Below, in pieces: positions 32,737 to 40,165 of a stretch of 40,165 nt of DNA (position 1 is its first letter; each line of letters opens with the position of its first letter). Origin of the DNA: an uncultured Oscillospiraceae bacterium. GTDB lineage: Bacteria; Bacillota; Clostridia; Oscillospirales; Acutalibacteraceae. The stretch spans positions 1 through 40,165 of the forward strand of contig CAJKBW010000017.1 in assembly GCA_905198295.1 (NCBI GenBank), written 5' to 3'. The translations under genes were made by a program, and so were the position numbers. The notes below the pieces were generated by a model. It did no database searches. It was not told the origin of the DNA and worked only from the letters and a program-made list of their open reading frames with translations.

Positions 32737-33431
32737 AGAAAATCAAAAAGCTGCCTGAGCCGGTACAGCGGATAGCGATTTACCAGTTCGCCCAGCCACT
32801 CCAGACTTTGTACAAAACTCCATTGCTCCTTGCCGAACTCCCCATCCCAAAGAGGTTCGTATATTCCCTCGCTCTCCGTTCCTACTTTCCAGTTTGCGGC
32901 TAAATCTTCCAGTCCTCTATACGCATCCCGCCAGCGTTCATCCAGAACCTCCTGTTCCGGGTGACAGGAAAAGTACACCAGCCCTCCATATTCCTCCGCC
33001 GCGCAGTCAAGCATATACCGCTGGCCGCCCGCATCGGTAATTGTCACCGCGTCAATGAAAAAATACGTAATTCCCTCTCTCACCACCGCCTGGAAAAGTC
33101 CGGGCAGCCCGGCGTTGGTAAAGTCGGTTCCCAGCATCTGCGACAGGAATTCCGCTACCCACTGCAGCTGCCCGGCCTCCTTTTCTGTGATCGTCCGGCA
33201 TTTTCGTTCATCATAGTAGCTCCAGGGGTACAGGGAATACTTCAGATCCCCCGCCGGATAAACCACCGGCTCGCGGATGTCGCCGGGCTCCACCGTCTCA
33301 TCGGTTTCGCGCGGGATGGTATATTCCATCAGCGCAGCAGCCAGAAAACTGCCGCCCAACACCAGCGCACTCAGCAGCAGAGTCAAGGCGGTGCCGCCGA
33401 AGGCTTTCCGTCTTTTGGATTCAGTTCTCAT
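32613..33431 (-). CDS. Membrane-anchored protein of unknown function, paralog B
   Basis: A 272-residue protein with a basic start (MRTESKRRKAFGG), one membrane helix (about 13-35) and an outside domain with Glu/Pro residues just after the helix (IPRETDETVEPGD). No family recognised. The first 73 or so residues and the last 35 or so are nearly the same as paralog A at 33677, but the middle (about 75-235) shares only scattered positions. The ATG at 33431 is chosen over a GTG at 33434 from the conserved AAGGAG site. Its upstream sequence is a copy of the kinase tail, so paralog B arose by tandem duplication and its ribosome site came with it. Confidence 0.8.
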   Translation of the reverse strand: MRTESKRRKAFGGTALTLLLSALVLGGSFLAAALMEYTIPRETDETVEPGDIREPVVYPAGDLKYSLYPWSYYDERKCRTITEKEAGQLQWVAEFLSQMLGTDFTNAGLPGLFQAVVREGITYFFIDAVTITDAGGQRYMLDCAAEEYGGLVYFSCHPEQEVLDERWRDAYRGLEDLAANWKVGTESEGIYEPLWDGEFGKEQWSFVQSLEWLGELVNRYPLYRLRQLFDFLNEAEVLLTDSDLLVVCSGYQMNVLFIDPQTCRITGFGSTI

Positions 33432-33502
33432 CACTGTCCGCTCCTTCTGTGTTTTCCGGCAACCTATCGCCGCCCGGGAAAAATACGCTCACCCGGGTTC
33501 CC
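33210..33502 (-). repeat. Duplicated block, copy 2, kinase-tail end
   Basis: Holds the first third of paralog B and the copied end of the kinase gene. It matches 34298-34582 at about 95% by eye (offset 1088 at the gene start). Confidence 0.85.
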
Positions 33503-33540
33503 GCACCGGCCGCGCTCCATCCGCCTGCCCTGCGCCATCC
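33421..33540 (-). pseudogene. Fragment of the system 2 kinase C-terminus
   Basis: Codes in frame for GTRVSVFFPGGDRLPEN and the tail TEGADSDEN, against AEGADSDEN in the intact kinase. Just before it, RRAGG-WSAAGAG aligns to RRAGG and DSAVGEG of the kinase with about 20 codons missing between. It has no start or kinase core, so it is a remnant of the duplication. The 11-base overlap with the following paralog is kept. Confidence 0.8.
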
Positions 33541-33557
33541 CACCCAGTCATCCCGAC

Positions 33558-33599
33558 CTAAAAGGTAAGAGACACACCAAAACCGCCGCTCTTTTTCAT
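33558..33599 (-). pseudogene. Fragment of the C39-like peptidase N-terminus
   Basis: Thirteen codons, MKKSGGFGVSLTF, then TAG, aligned with MKKSAVFGMLFTL of the intact gene; the upstream AAGGGGGCGGCAGC ribosome-site region is also copied. It lies downstream of paralog A exactly where the intact gene lies downstream of paralog B. It may still be translated as a short peptide. Confidence 0.75.
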
Positions 33600-33800
33600 G
33601 CTGCCGCCCCCTTCCGGGGACAGTATCACATAACCACAGGAAGGAAATCCGCAACGGACGGCAAAAAAGTTGTAAATTACGGTGTTGAACCGCACCCGAT
33701 AATCCGGCAGGTAAGCGGATCGATAAACAGCACGTTCATCTGGTGACCGGAACAGACCACCAGCAGGTCGCTGTCGGTTAGCAGCGCCTCGACCTCATTT
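33588..33800 (-). repeat. Duplicated block, copy 1, peptidase end
   Basis: Partner of 32524-32736: start of the broken peptidase copy, spacer and the last third of paralog A. Confidence 0.8.
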
Positions 33801-34519
33801 TCAAAGGTAAACAATGAACTAAACCGATACATCGGATACTGCTCCACCGCCGCCGCAAGCCACTGCAGGCTCTGCAAAAAAAAGATTTGATCTGGGGACA
33901 AGCTCTTCAGCACGCTTTCCGTATCGCCTTCGAGAATCTTATCCGTTTCATAGATATTCAGGGGATTCATCATTGAAAAAAGGTCCGCCAATGTTTTATA
34001 AGCGTATCGCCACTGTTCCTCGGAAACGGTCGCCTGCGGTCTGCAGGAGAAATAGATCACCCCCTCAAACGCTTCCACCACGCAGTCAAGGGTATACGAT
34101 ACACCGTCCGTACCCGTCAACTGTGCCTCATTGATAAAAAGATAGGTTGCAGCGTTATGCGTAATGACCTCGCAGTGGCTGAACAGATCCATATCTGGAA
34201 CATCCGTCCCTATAGTCTTTAAAATGGAGCGAATCATCCAGTCCATATTCAAATAACGCTTTTTTTCCTCCTCCGTCAAGGCGTGCGCCTTCGTCTTGTC
34301 ATAGTAGCTCCACGGATACAGGGAATACTTCAAATCCCCCGTCGGATAAACCACCGGTTCGCGGATGTCGCCGGGCTCCACCGTCTCGTCGGTTTCACGC
34401 GGGATGGTGTATTCCATCAGCGCAGCGGCCAGAAAACTGCCGCCCAACACCAGCGCACTTAATAGCAGTGTCAAGGCGGTGCCGCCGAAGGCTTTCCGTC
34501 TTTTGGATTCAGTTCTCAT
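33677..34519 (-). CDS. Membrane-anchored protein of unknown function, paralog A
   Basis: A 280-residue protein of the same build as paralog B: basic start, membrane helix (about 13-35), outside domain. Shared ends: TVEPGDIREPVVYP and DLKYSLYPWSYYD near the start, LLTDSDLLVVCSG, QMNVLFIDP and TCRI near the end. The central part is different in sequence but keeps TLDC, IYFSCRP and QSLQWL-like landmarks, so it is the same fold. The ATG at 34519 lies 9 bases after AAGGAG and overlaps the kinase stop by 11 bases, so it is coupled to the kinase and probably works with it. By place it recalls the YycH/YycI accessory proteins of WalK, but I see no sequence likeness. Confidence 0.82.
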   Translation of the reverse strand: MRTESKRRKAFGGTALTLLLSALVLGGSFLAAALMEYTIPRETDETVEPGDIREPVVYPTGDLKYSLYPWSYYDKTKAHALTEEEKKRYLNMDWMIRSILKTIGTDVPDMDLFSHCEVITHNAATYLFINEAQLTGTDGVSYTLDCVVEAFEGVIYFSCRPQATVSEEQWRYAYKTLADLFSMMNPLNIYETDKILEGDTESVLKSLSPDQIFFLQSLQWLAAAVEQYPMYRFSSLFTFENEVEALLTDSDLLVVCSGHQMNVLFIDPLTCRIIGCGSTP

Positions 34520-34582
34520 CACTGTCTGCTCCTTCTGCGTTTTCCGGCAACCTATCGCCGCCCGGGAAAAATACGCTCACCC
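34298..34582 (-). repeat. Duplicated block, copy 1, kinase-tail end
   Basis: Partner of 33210-33502: the first third of paralog A and the end of the intact kinase gene. Likeness stops just after CTCACCCG, inside the kinase. Confidence 0.85.
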
Positions 34583-35972
34583 GCGTGCCTTCACCAACCG
34601 CACTGTCGATAGACAGCCGCGCACCGTGCAGGCGAGCGATTTCCTCGCACAGCGCCAGCCCGAGCCCCGCGCCGCCCGCCCGGCGGGAACGGGCCTTGTC
34701 TACCATGTAAAACGGCTGCCGGATTTTTTTGAGTTCCTTTTCCGGTATGCCGATCCCCTCGTCCTGCACGACCAGAAGTACCCCGCCGTCCTCGGCTTTG
34801 GCTCCCACCAGTACGCTGCTGCCAGGCTTGGAGGCTTTCACTGCATTATCGATCAAATTACTCAGCAGCGACTTCCACAGCTCGCGGTCCACCCGCAGCC
34901 GGCAGCCGTCCGGAGCGTACCATTTCAGCGTGACCTGTGCCGCCTGCGCAAGCGGGACGAGTGCCAGCACCGTCTGCTCCACAAGTACCTTCACCTCGTC
35001 GTCCGACCATTCGGGCCGGGTACTGCCGACGCTGAGCAGTTCCATCAGCCGCCCGGACAATGCCTTGAGGCGCCTGGCCTCCTCGACGATGATGCCGGCG
35101 TATTCCCCGCGCTGCGCGTCGCTGACCTCCCGCTTAACCCGCAGGATGTCGGCAAAACCCAGTATCGAAGTCAGCGGCGTTTTCATTTCGTGCGCCATGT
35201 TGGCGATAAATACCTTGCGGTCTTCCGCGACCTGTTCAAGGTTCTCCACATTTTCCTCAATGGCCTGCGCCATCGTGTTCAGACTGCCGGATAACTCCCG
35301 CAGCTCGCGGCTGCCCGACTCGCGCACCCGCAGCCCGTACTGCCCCCTGGCGATGCGGCGCATCCCACGGTTAACCCGCTGCAGCGGACGCAACAGCAGC
35401 CAGACCATAACGAGCAGCACCAACCCCGCCGCCAGTGCACAACCCACACTGATCCACTGGACGAAACGCAGCTGCTCCTGCATCAGCCGGTACATCGCCG
35501 TAATATCCGATACGCTGACCAGCTCGTAGGCGTTCTGCTCCAGAGTGACCGGCGTGCCAATGAGCAGATAGGTCTTATCCCCCTCGGCAGTCACCCGCAT
35601 CCGGGATTTTTCCGCCGCCGTATCACCGCCAAGTACGCCCGCCGCCGTTTCCTCCGCGCAGGGAAGAGCGCCGGAAACCCGCTGTCCGTCACGGTACAGC
35701 GCCATGTCATTGTCCTCGCCGCTAGGGGTAATGCCGCCGACAATTTCGAGGATTTCCTCCTCGGTCAGCAAAATTCGCCCGCCTGCCACCCGCCTGTATA
35801 AAACCTGGCTGCGCAACGTAGCTAGCAGATACCCGTGCTCGGTCACCGCACGCTGCTTTTCCCGCTCGAGCATCGTTTCATAGCTGCGCGAGAGCAGCAG
35901 CGCTGCGGTGATATCGACCGCCGCGATCACCAGCACCAGTGTGCAGATAAAAATTTTGTGCCACAGCCTCAT
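34509..35972 (-). CDS. Sensor histidine kinase with HAMP domain (system 2)
   Basis: A 487-residue classical sensor kinase: membrane helix 1 (about 7-28), an outside sensing region (about 30-168), helix 2 (about 172-194), HAMP (about 195-248), phosphoacceptor His261 in NMAHEMKTPLTS, and an ATPase domain with an N-box (LLSNLIDNAVKA), DEGIGIP and GLGLALCEE. The ATG at 35972 is preferred to an in-frame ATG at 36032, which lies inside the regulator gene, because AAAGGAG lies 12 bases before it. It is read after the response regulator (37-base gap) and is coupled to paralog A. Signal unknown. Its C-terminal end was copied in the duplication. Confidence 0.93.
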   Translation of the reverse strand: MRLWHKIFICTLVLVIAAVDITAALLLSRSYETMLEREKQRAVTEHGYLLATLRSQVLYRRVAGGRILLTEEEILEIVGGITPSGEDNDMALYRDGQRVSGALPCAEETAAGVLGGDTAAEKSRMRVTAEGDKTYLLIGTPVTLEQNAYELVSVSDITAMYRLMQEQLRFVQWISVGCALAAGLVLLVMVWLLLRPLQRVNRGMRRIARGQYGLRVRESGSRELRELSGSLNTMAQAIEENVENLEQVAEDRKVFIANMAHEMKTPLTSILGFADILRVKREVSDAQRGEYAGIIVEEARRLKALSGRLMELLSVGSTRPEWSDDEVKVLVEQTVLALVPLAQAAQVTLKWYAPDGCRLRVDRELWKSLLSNLIDNAVKASKPGSSVLVGAKAEDGGVLLVVQDEGIGIPEKELKKIRQPFYMVDKARSRRAGGAGLGLALCEEIARLHGARLSIDSAVGEGTRVSVFFPGGDRLPENAEGADSDEN

Positions 35973-36009
35973 GGCAGCCCCACTCCTTTCCCTGCGTATC
36001 ACCCGCAAC

Positions 36010-36672
36010 TCAGCGTTCCAGCCGGTAGCCAAGCTTGGGGATGGTGGTCAGCGCCCCCTGCAGCCCGAGCTTTTTGCGCAGCTGCTGCACATGGATGTCC
36101 ACTGTACGGGTTTCCCCCGCGAAACCGTAGCCCCATACCGCCGCGAGCAGCCGCTCCCGCGTCATAGCGATATCCGGATGCCGCAGGAAGAAGACCAGCA
36201 GATCGAATTCCTTGGGGGTCAGCGCCACCGGTACGCCGCCGCGCCGTACTGCGTGCTCCTCTACGCCAACCTCGATATCGCGGAAAACGAGCCGTTCCTG
36301 CTGCCGGTGGCCGCGCCGCAGCACTACCTCGACGCGAGCGAGCAGCTCCACCGCCTCGAACGGCTTGACGATGTAATCCTCCGCCCCGAGCTTCAGCCCG
36401 CGCACCTTGTCCGCCACATCCTGCAACGCCGTCAGAAAAATCACCGGAAGCCGGTCGCTGCGGATATGCTGGATAACGGTAAACCCGTCCATATCCGGCA
36501 GCATCACGTCCAGCAGCATCAGGTCAAAGGCTTCCGCTGCCGCCCGTTCGACCGCCTCACGGCCGTTTGCGCATATCACGCTGTCATACCCGCCGATGTC
36601 CAGTGTCGCCGCAATCATTTTTGCGATGTGCGGGTCGTCCTCCACAATCAGAATCCGTACCGCCTGCTCCAT
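36010..36672 (-). CDS. OmpR/PhoB-family response regulator (system 2)
   Basis: A 220-residue regulator with Glu11, Asp12, Asp13, phosphoacceptor Asp55 in LMLLDVMLPDMDG, FLTAL, and Lys in YIVKPF; the winged helix ends in IPKLGYRLER with RTVDIHVQQLRKKLG as recognition region. First gene of the minus-strand group regulator-kinase-paralog A-(remnants)-paralog B-peptidase. No clear sigma-A promoter is seen in front of it; TATAAA on the minus strand near 36748-36753 lacks a good -35 box. Confidence 0.93.
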   Translation of the reverse strand: MEQAVRILIVEDDPHIAKMIAATLDIGGYDSVICANGREAVERAAAEAFDLMLLDVMLPDMDGFTVIQHIRSDRLPVIFLTALQDVADKVRGLKLGAEDYIVKPFEAVELLARVEVVLRRGHRQQERLVFRDIEVGVEEHAVRRGGVPVALTPKEFDLLVFFLRHPDIAMTRERLLAAVWGYGFAGETRTVDIHVQQLRKKLGLQGALTTIPKLGYRLER

Positions 36673-36945
36673 AACTTCCGATCATTTCCTTCCCAAAATC
36701 CAACTTTTTCGACTAAAACCGACGATTTCTGTATATAAATAAGAATTTATACTTTTTGTATTTCATTTTCCCTAAATAACATATCCGACTTTATAATTAA
36801 GGATAAAGGAACAGCGGCATAAAGTCAATAAACTGGCCGGAACTTTCCCTGCGTCCTCATCCGCCGCAGATCCACTCCCCGACGTTTTTTTCCTCTCTGC
36901 GGCCGCGGCGCCGCTTTTCCGTCCACTGTTCTTTTGCGCTCCCTC
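36673..36945. other. Divergent intergenic region between system 2 and metG
   Basis: About 270 bases, AT-rich in 36690-36800 and GC-rich afterwards. It must hold the regulator promoter, which I cannot place with confidence. I see no T-box or SAM-riboswitch pattern before metG. Confidence 0.3.
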
Positions 36946-36973
36946 TTGTATTTTTGCCGCAATCTGGTAGAAT
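36946..36973 (+). promoter_or_regulatory. Predicted promoter of metG
   Basis: TTGTAT (36946-36951), 16 bases, TAGAAT (36968-36973) with a TGG extension before the -10 box; leader of about 65 bases. Confidence 0.55.
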
Positions 36974-37044
36974 ATAGTGTATATATCATGAAAGGCCGCA
37001 CAGCGGTGTGTCCGCCGGACGCCGGCCGCAGGGAGGAAAAACCG

Positions 37045-39000
37045 ATGGAACCCAAAAAATTCTATATCACCACCGCCATCGCGTATACGTCGCGTAAGCC
37101 GCATATCGGCAATACCTATGACATCGTGCTCGCCGATCTGATCGCCCGGTACAAGCGCATGATGGGGTTTGACGTGTATTTCCTCACCGGCTCGGATGAA
37201 CACGGACAGAAGATCGAGCAGATCGCGCAGGCGGAGGGCATCACGCCGCAGGCGTATGTCGACCGGATTTCCGCGCAGATCCGCGAGGTTTGGGACTGTA
37301 TGGATGTGACCTACGATCAGTTTATCCGCACCACCAGCCCGCAGCATGAACGCGTCGTGCAGAAAATTTTTAAAAAGCTGTATGACCAGGGGGATATTTA
37401 TAAGGATACCTACGAAGGCAAATATTGCGTGCCATGTGAATCGTTTTTCACCGCTTCCCAGCTCAAGGACGGCAAGTGCCCGGATTGCGGCCGCGAGGTG
37501 GTGGATGCCAAGGAAGAGGCGTATTTTCTCCGGCTGAGCAAATATCAAGACCGTTTGCTCCGGTACTACGAAGAAAACCCGGAATTTTTCAAGCCGGACT
37601 CCCGGCGCAGCGAGATGATCAATAATTTCCTGAAACCCGGTCTCAATGACCTGTGCGTGTCCCGAACTTCGTTTAAATGGGGTATTCCGGTTGATTTTGA
37701 CCCCAAGCACGTGGTGTATGTCTGGTTGGACGCGCTGACCAACTATATCACCGCGCTCGGCTATGACCCGGACGGCAGCAGTGAACAGTATAAAAAGTAC
37801 TGGCCGGCGGATCTGCATGTTATCGGCAAAGACATCGTGCGGTTCCATACCATTTACTGGCCGATCATCCTCATGGCGCTCGGCGAGCCGCTGCCCAAGC
37901 AGGTACTCGGCCATCCGTGGCTGCTGTCGGGCGAGGATAAGATGAGCAAGTCCCGCGGCAACGTGCTGTATGCGGATGATCTTGTACGCCGCTTCGGCAC
38001 CGATGCGGTACGGTATTATCTGCTCTCGGAGATCCCCTATGCGCAGGATGGCACCATCACCCACGAGACGTTTATTAGCAAATATAATGCCGACCTGGCT
38101 AATACCCTCGGTAACCTGGTCAACCGCAGCATTGCGATGACCCAGAAATATTTTGGCGGTACTCTCACCCGGCCGGCCGATACCCGCGAGGCGGTGGACG
38201 GCGAACTGTGTGCGGCGGCGGAAAACGCCGTGCAGGACTATGTCCGCCTGATGGATACCTGGCATAACGCCGACGCACTGGATGCGGTAATGAATTTCGC
38301 TCGCCGCTGCAATAAGTATATCGATGAAACCGCGCCGTGGGTGCTGGCCAAGGACGAGGCCAACCGCTCCCGTCTGAACGCGGTGCTGTATAATCTGATC
38401 GAGAGCATCCGATACCTCGGGGTGCTGCTCCAGCCGTTTATGCCCTCCACTGCCGCAAATATGCTCGCGCAGATCGGCGTGGACGGCGGGCTGGCAGCCT
38501 TTGCCTCGCTTCGGGCAGGCTTCGGCCAGATGGATGCGGTCCGGGTCAATGACCCGGTGCCGCTGTTTGCCCGGCTGGATGCGCAAAAAGTGCTTGAAGA
38601 AATCCGAAGCGAAGCGGAAACCGCCGCACAGGCTGCGGAAAAATCGGAGGAACATCCGGAAAACATCGCCTTCCTCGAACAGATCACTATTGATGATTTT
38701 GCCCGGGTGGATCTGCGGGTGGCTGAAATTACCGCCTGCGAACCGGTAAAGAAGTCCAAAAAACTGCTCAAGCTTACGCTGAATGACGGCTCGGATACGC
38801 CGCGCATCGTCTGCTCCGGCATTGCCCCGTGGTATGCGCCGGACGACCTCAAGGGCCACCGCGTGGTAGTCGTGGCCAACCTCAAGCCGGCGAAGCTGTG
38901 CGGTGTGGAAAGTCAAGGCATGATCCTTGCCGCTGACGACGGTGACGCGACCCGCGTGCTGTTTGTCGACGGCGTTGCCCCCGGCAGTAAGGTGCGCTGA
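37045..39000 (+). CDS. metG: Methionyl-tRNA synthetase
   Basis: Charges tRNA-Met. The 651-residue class I enzyme has ITTAIAYTSRKPHIG with the HIGH-like KPHIG (18-22), a zinc knuckle Cys128, Cys131, Cys145, Cys148, KMSKS (299-303), an anticodon-binding domain, and a C-terminal EMAP/Trbp111-like tRNA-binding domain (about 545-651, starting ITIDDFARVDLRVAEI) that makes the enzyme a dimer. The ATG follows GGGAGG by 8 bases. Followed by tatD after a 102-base gap, a common pairing in Firmicutes. Confidence 0.97.
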   Translation: MEPKKFYITTAIAYTSRKPHIGNTYDIVLADLIARYKRMMGFDVYFLTGSDEHGQKIEQIAQAEGITPQAYVDRISAQIREVWDCMDVTYDQFIRTTSPQHERVVQKIFKKLYDQGDIYKDTYEGKYCVPCESFFTASQLKDGKCPDCGREVVDAKEEAYFLRLSKYQDRLLRYYEENPEFFKPDSRRSEMINNFLKPGLNDLCVSRTSFKWGIPVDFDPKHVVYVWLDALTNYITALGYDPDGSSEQYKKYWPADLHVIGKDIVRFHTIYWPIILMALGEPLPKQVLGHPWLLSGEDKMSKSRGNVLYADDLVRRFGTDAVRYYLLSEIPYAQDGTITHETFISKYNADLANTLGNLVNRSIAMTQKYFGGTLTRPADTREAVDGELCAAAENAVQDYVRLMDTWHNADALDAVMNFARRCNKYIDETAPWVLAKDEANRSRLNAVLYNLIESIRYLGVLLQPFMPSTAANMLAQIGVDGGLAAFASLRAGFGQMDAVRVNDPVPLFARLDAQKVLEEIRSEAETAAQAAEKSEEHPENIAFLEQITIDDFARVDLRVAEITACEPVKKSKKLLKLTLNDGSDTPRIVCSGIAPWYAPDDLKGHRVVVVANLKPAKLCGVESQGMILAADDGDATRVLFVDGVAPGSKVR

Positions 39001-39053
39001 TCTGGCTCAGTACCGGCTGTCACCTGCCCTGCTGTATACACCACCAAAACTTC

Positions 39054-39079
39054 AGCCGCTGCCCGTACAGGCGGCGGCT
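39054..39079 (+). other. Hairpin between metG and tatD
   Basis: AGCCGCTGCC pairs with GGCGGCGGCT (one G-U pair) across a 6-base loop. Only GTTATA follows, so any termination would be partial. Confidence 0.4.
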
Positions 39080-39102
39080 GTTATACGTAAAGGAAGAGAA
39101 CC

Positions 39103-39885
39103 ATGGCCTCAATTTTCGACTCTCATGCCCACTATGACGATGAAGCGTTCGACGCCGACCGCGAAGAACTGCTTTCCGGCTTGTACGCCGGCAACGTCTG
39201 CGGTATTATCAACGCCTCTGCGAGCATGGCCTCCTCCCGGCTGTCGATACAGCTGGCAGAGCGTTATCCCTTTGTCTGGGCAGCAGTAGGCATCCATCCG
39301 GAAGATGTGGCACATGTAACCGCAAAGGATATCGACGAGCTGCGTCAGCTGTACGCTCATCCGCGTGTGATTGCCATTGGGGAAATCGGCCTGGATTATC
39401 ATTATGAAGATAGTTGCCCGCGAAAAAAACAGCTGGAGGTATTCAACGCACAGCTGGAGCTTGCCGGCGAGCTGGACGCCCCGGTAATCGTCCATGACCG
39501 CGAGGCACACGAGGATATCCTGCGTCTGCTGAAGACCTTCCGTCCGCGCGGTGTGGTACACTGTTTTTCCGGCAGCACCGAAATGCTTCGGGAGCTGATA
39601 AACATCGGCATGTATATTGGCCTGGGCGGTGCTGTAACCTTTAAAAATGCCCGCCGGCCAGTAGAGTCCGCCGCCGCCGTACCGATCGACCGCCTGCTGC
39701 TGGAAACCGATGCGCCATACATGGCGCCGGTTCCCTGTCGCGGTAAACGCTGCGATTCCAGCATGATCGTCCATACTGCCGCACGAATCGCTGAAATACG
39801 CGGTATTTCCACCGACGAGCTGCTCGAACAGACCCAGCAGAATGCCTGCCGCCTGTTTTCGCTCGGCAGCGCGCCCAACGATTGA
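39103..39885 (+). CDS. tatD: TatD-family metal-dependent DNase
   Basis: A 260-residue TIM-barrel hydrolase of the amidohydrolase superfamily; members act as 3'-5' exonucleases on DNA. Metal ligands are visible: His8 and His10 in DSHAHYDD, Glu94 in GEIGLDYHY, His131 in VIVHDREA, His153 in VVHCFSG and Asp203 in LETDAPYMAP. AGGAAGAG precedes the ATG. Probably read with metG and ended by the hairpin at 39901. Confidence 0.95.
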   Translation: MASIFDSHAHYDDEAFDADREELLSGLYAGNVCGIINASASMASSRLSIQLAERYPFVWAAVGIHPEDVAHVTAKDIDELRQLYAHPRVIAIGEIGLDYHYEDSCPRKKQLEVFNAQLELAGELDAPVIVHDREAHEDILRLLKTFRPRGVVHCFSGSTEMLRELINIGMYIGLGGAVTFKNARRPVESAAAVPIDRLLLETDAPYMAPVPCRGKRCDSSMIVHTAARIAEIRGISTDELLEQTQQNACRLFSLGSAPND

Positions 39886-39900
39886 ATAAGATCTATGCCC

Positions 39901-39938
39901 GAAAACGGTCACGAAAATAAAATCTCGTGACCGTTTTC
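39901..39938 (+). terminator. Terminator of tatD
   Basis: GAAAACGGTCACGA pairs with TCGTGACCGTTTTC (14 bp) across a 10-base loop, 15 bases after the stop. It may also serve the minus-strand small gene. Confidence 0.7.
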
Positions 39939-40018
39939 CTCTCATATGTCTCCCCAAACAGCCACAAAATCAATACGCTGTCTCCCTCCGGCACGAATAA
40001 ATGGGAACACTAGGTGTT

Positions 40019-40141
40019 CTATCTCCGGAACGAGAGCCACGCCCGTCTGCGCCGAAAATACAGGACCGCAGCCAGCCCTAAAATGAGCAAAACAGCCAGA
40101 GAACTCATGGTATGCACAGTCCCCAGAATGCCTGGCAGCAA
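40019..40141 (-). CDS. Probable small membrane protein, 40 residues
   Basis: A TTG start six bases after a perfect AAGGAG (40147-40152), an in-frame stop just before it, then 40 codons: a short polar start MLPGILGTVHTMSS, one membrane helix (about 14-29) and a very basic end (FRRRRAWLSFRR). The stop lies in a small GAACAC/GTGTTC hairpin (40005-40019). The build is that of a single-pass small membrane protein with the positive end inside. No family recognised. Bases 39939-40004 show nothing else. Confidence 0.5.
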   Translation of the reverse strand: MLPGILGTVHTMSSLAVLLILGLAAVLYFRRRRAWLSFRR

Positions 40142-40165
40142 TTTGTCTCCTTAAGACGCATCGAA

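Noticed and set aside
36974..37044. T-box or SAM riboswitch before metG
   Set aside because: Leader of about 65 bases without a T-box core or a terminator/antiterminator pair.
36772..38916. A 714-codon open frame antisense to metG
   Set aside because: Shadow frame: metG has all its motifs on the other strand, and this frame shows no family pattern or ribosome site. High GC at third positions keeps such frames open.
1..40165. CRISPR array, insertion sequence, prophage or tRNA gene
   Set aside because: No regularly spaced repeats, transposase motifs, integrase, phage genes or cloverleaf patterns were seen on reading both strands.

Overview
The window is a GC-rich (by eye, not computed), gene-dense stretch of chromosome. 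It probably comes from a Gram-positive anaerobe of the Clostridia, most likely near the Oscillospiraceae/Ruminococcaceae. The reasons are: M23 peptidases with G5 domains and an inner-membrane anchor, OmpR-type two-component systems beside ABC transporters, strong AGGAGG ribosome sites, sigma-A promoters of the TTGNNN-N16/17-TATAAT type and many short-loop intrinsic terminators. The placement is an inference; no rRNA or marker gene here allows a firm call. I see no insertion sequence, prophage, tRNA or CRISPR array.

Layout: (1) 1-2822: an iron-sulfur flavoprotein gene overlapping pyrB on the minus strand. This PyrB carries a PyrI-like zinc-ribbon tail. An aldo/keto reductase is read divergently from back-to-back promoters. 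(2) 2823-12092: an arginine cluster, argG-argH-argC-(membrane protein)-argJ-argB-argD-argF. It encodes the steps from N-acetylglutamate to ornithine (with ArgJ recycling the acetyl group) and on from ornithine to arginine. ArgR-box-like sites lie upstream and a terminator closes it. (3) 12189-17521: cell-surface genes: an unknown exported multi-pass protein, a Big2-domain surface protein, an LCP-like anchored protein and a transglutaminase-like exported protein. (4) 17526-25343, all minus: an alpha/beta hydrolase fused to a DUF1653 domain, two tandem paralogous M23 peptidases, luxS behind a zinc-dependent phospholipase C-like gene, and an RluA pseudouridine synthase. (5) 25413-30574: a two-component system and a two-gene ABC exporter, each preceded by a CTTACGG inverted repeat next to its promoter. 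(6) 30597-36672, minus: ilvE, a C39-like peptidase, two paralogous membrane-anchored proteins of unknown function, and a second two-component system (HAMP kinase and OmpR regulator). This part contains a tandem duplication of about 1.07 kb that left a fragment of the kinase and a fragment of the peptidase at the junction. (7) 36946-40165: metG, tatD and a probable 40-residue membrane protein.

Two themes stand out. First, a TTAC(A/G)-N4-TGT-type inverted repeat lies upstream of, or just downstream of, the promoters of the first two-component system, its ABC exporter, the LCP/transglutaminase operon and both M23 genes. This suggests a shared envelope-stress regulon. Second, the duplicated membrane protein beside the second kinase has nearly identical ends but a strongly diverged middle, which looks like a diversifying extracytoplasmic domain.
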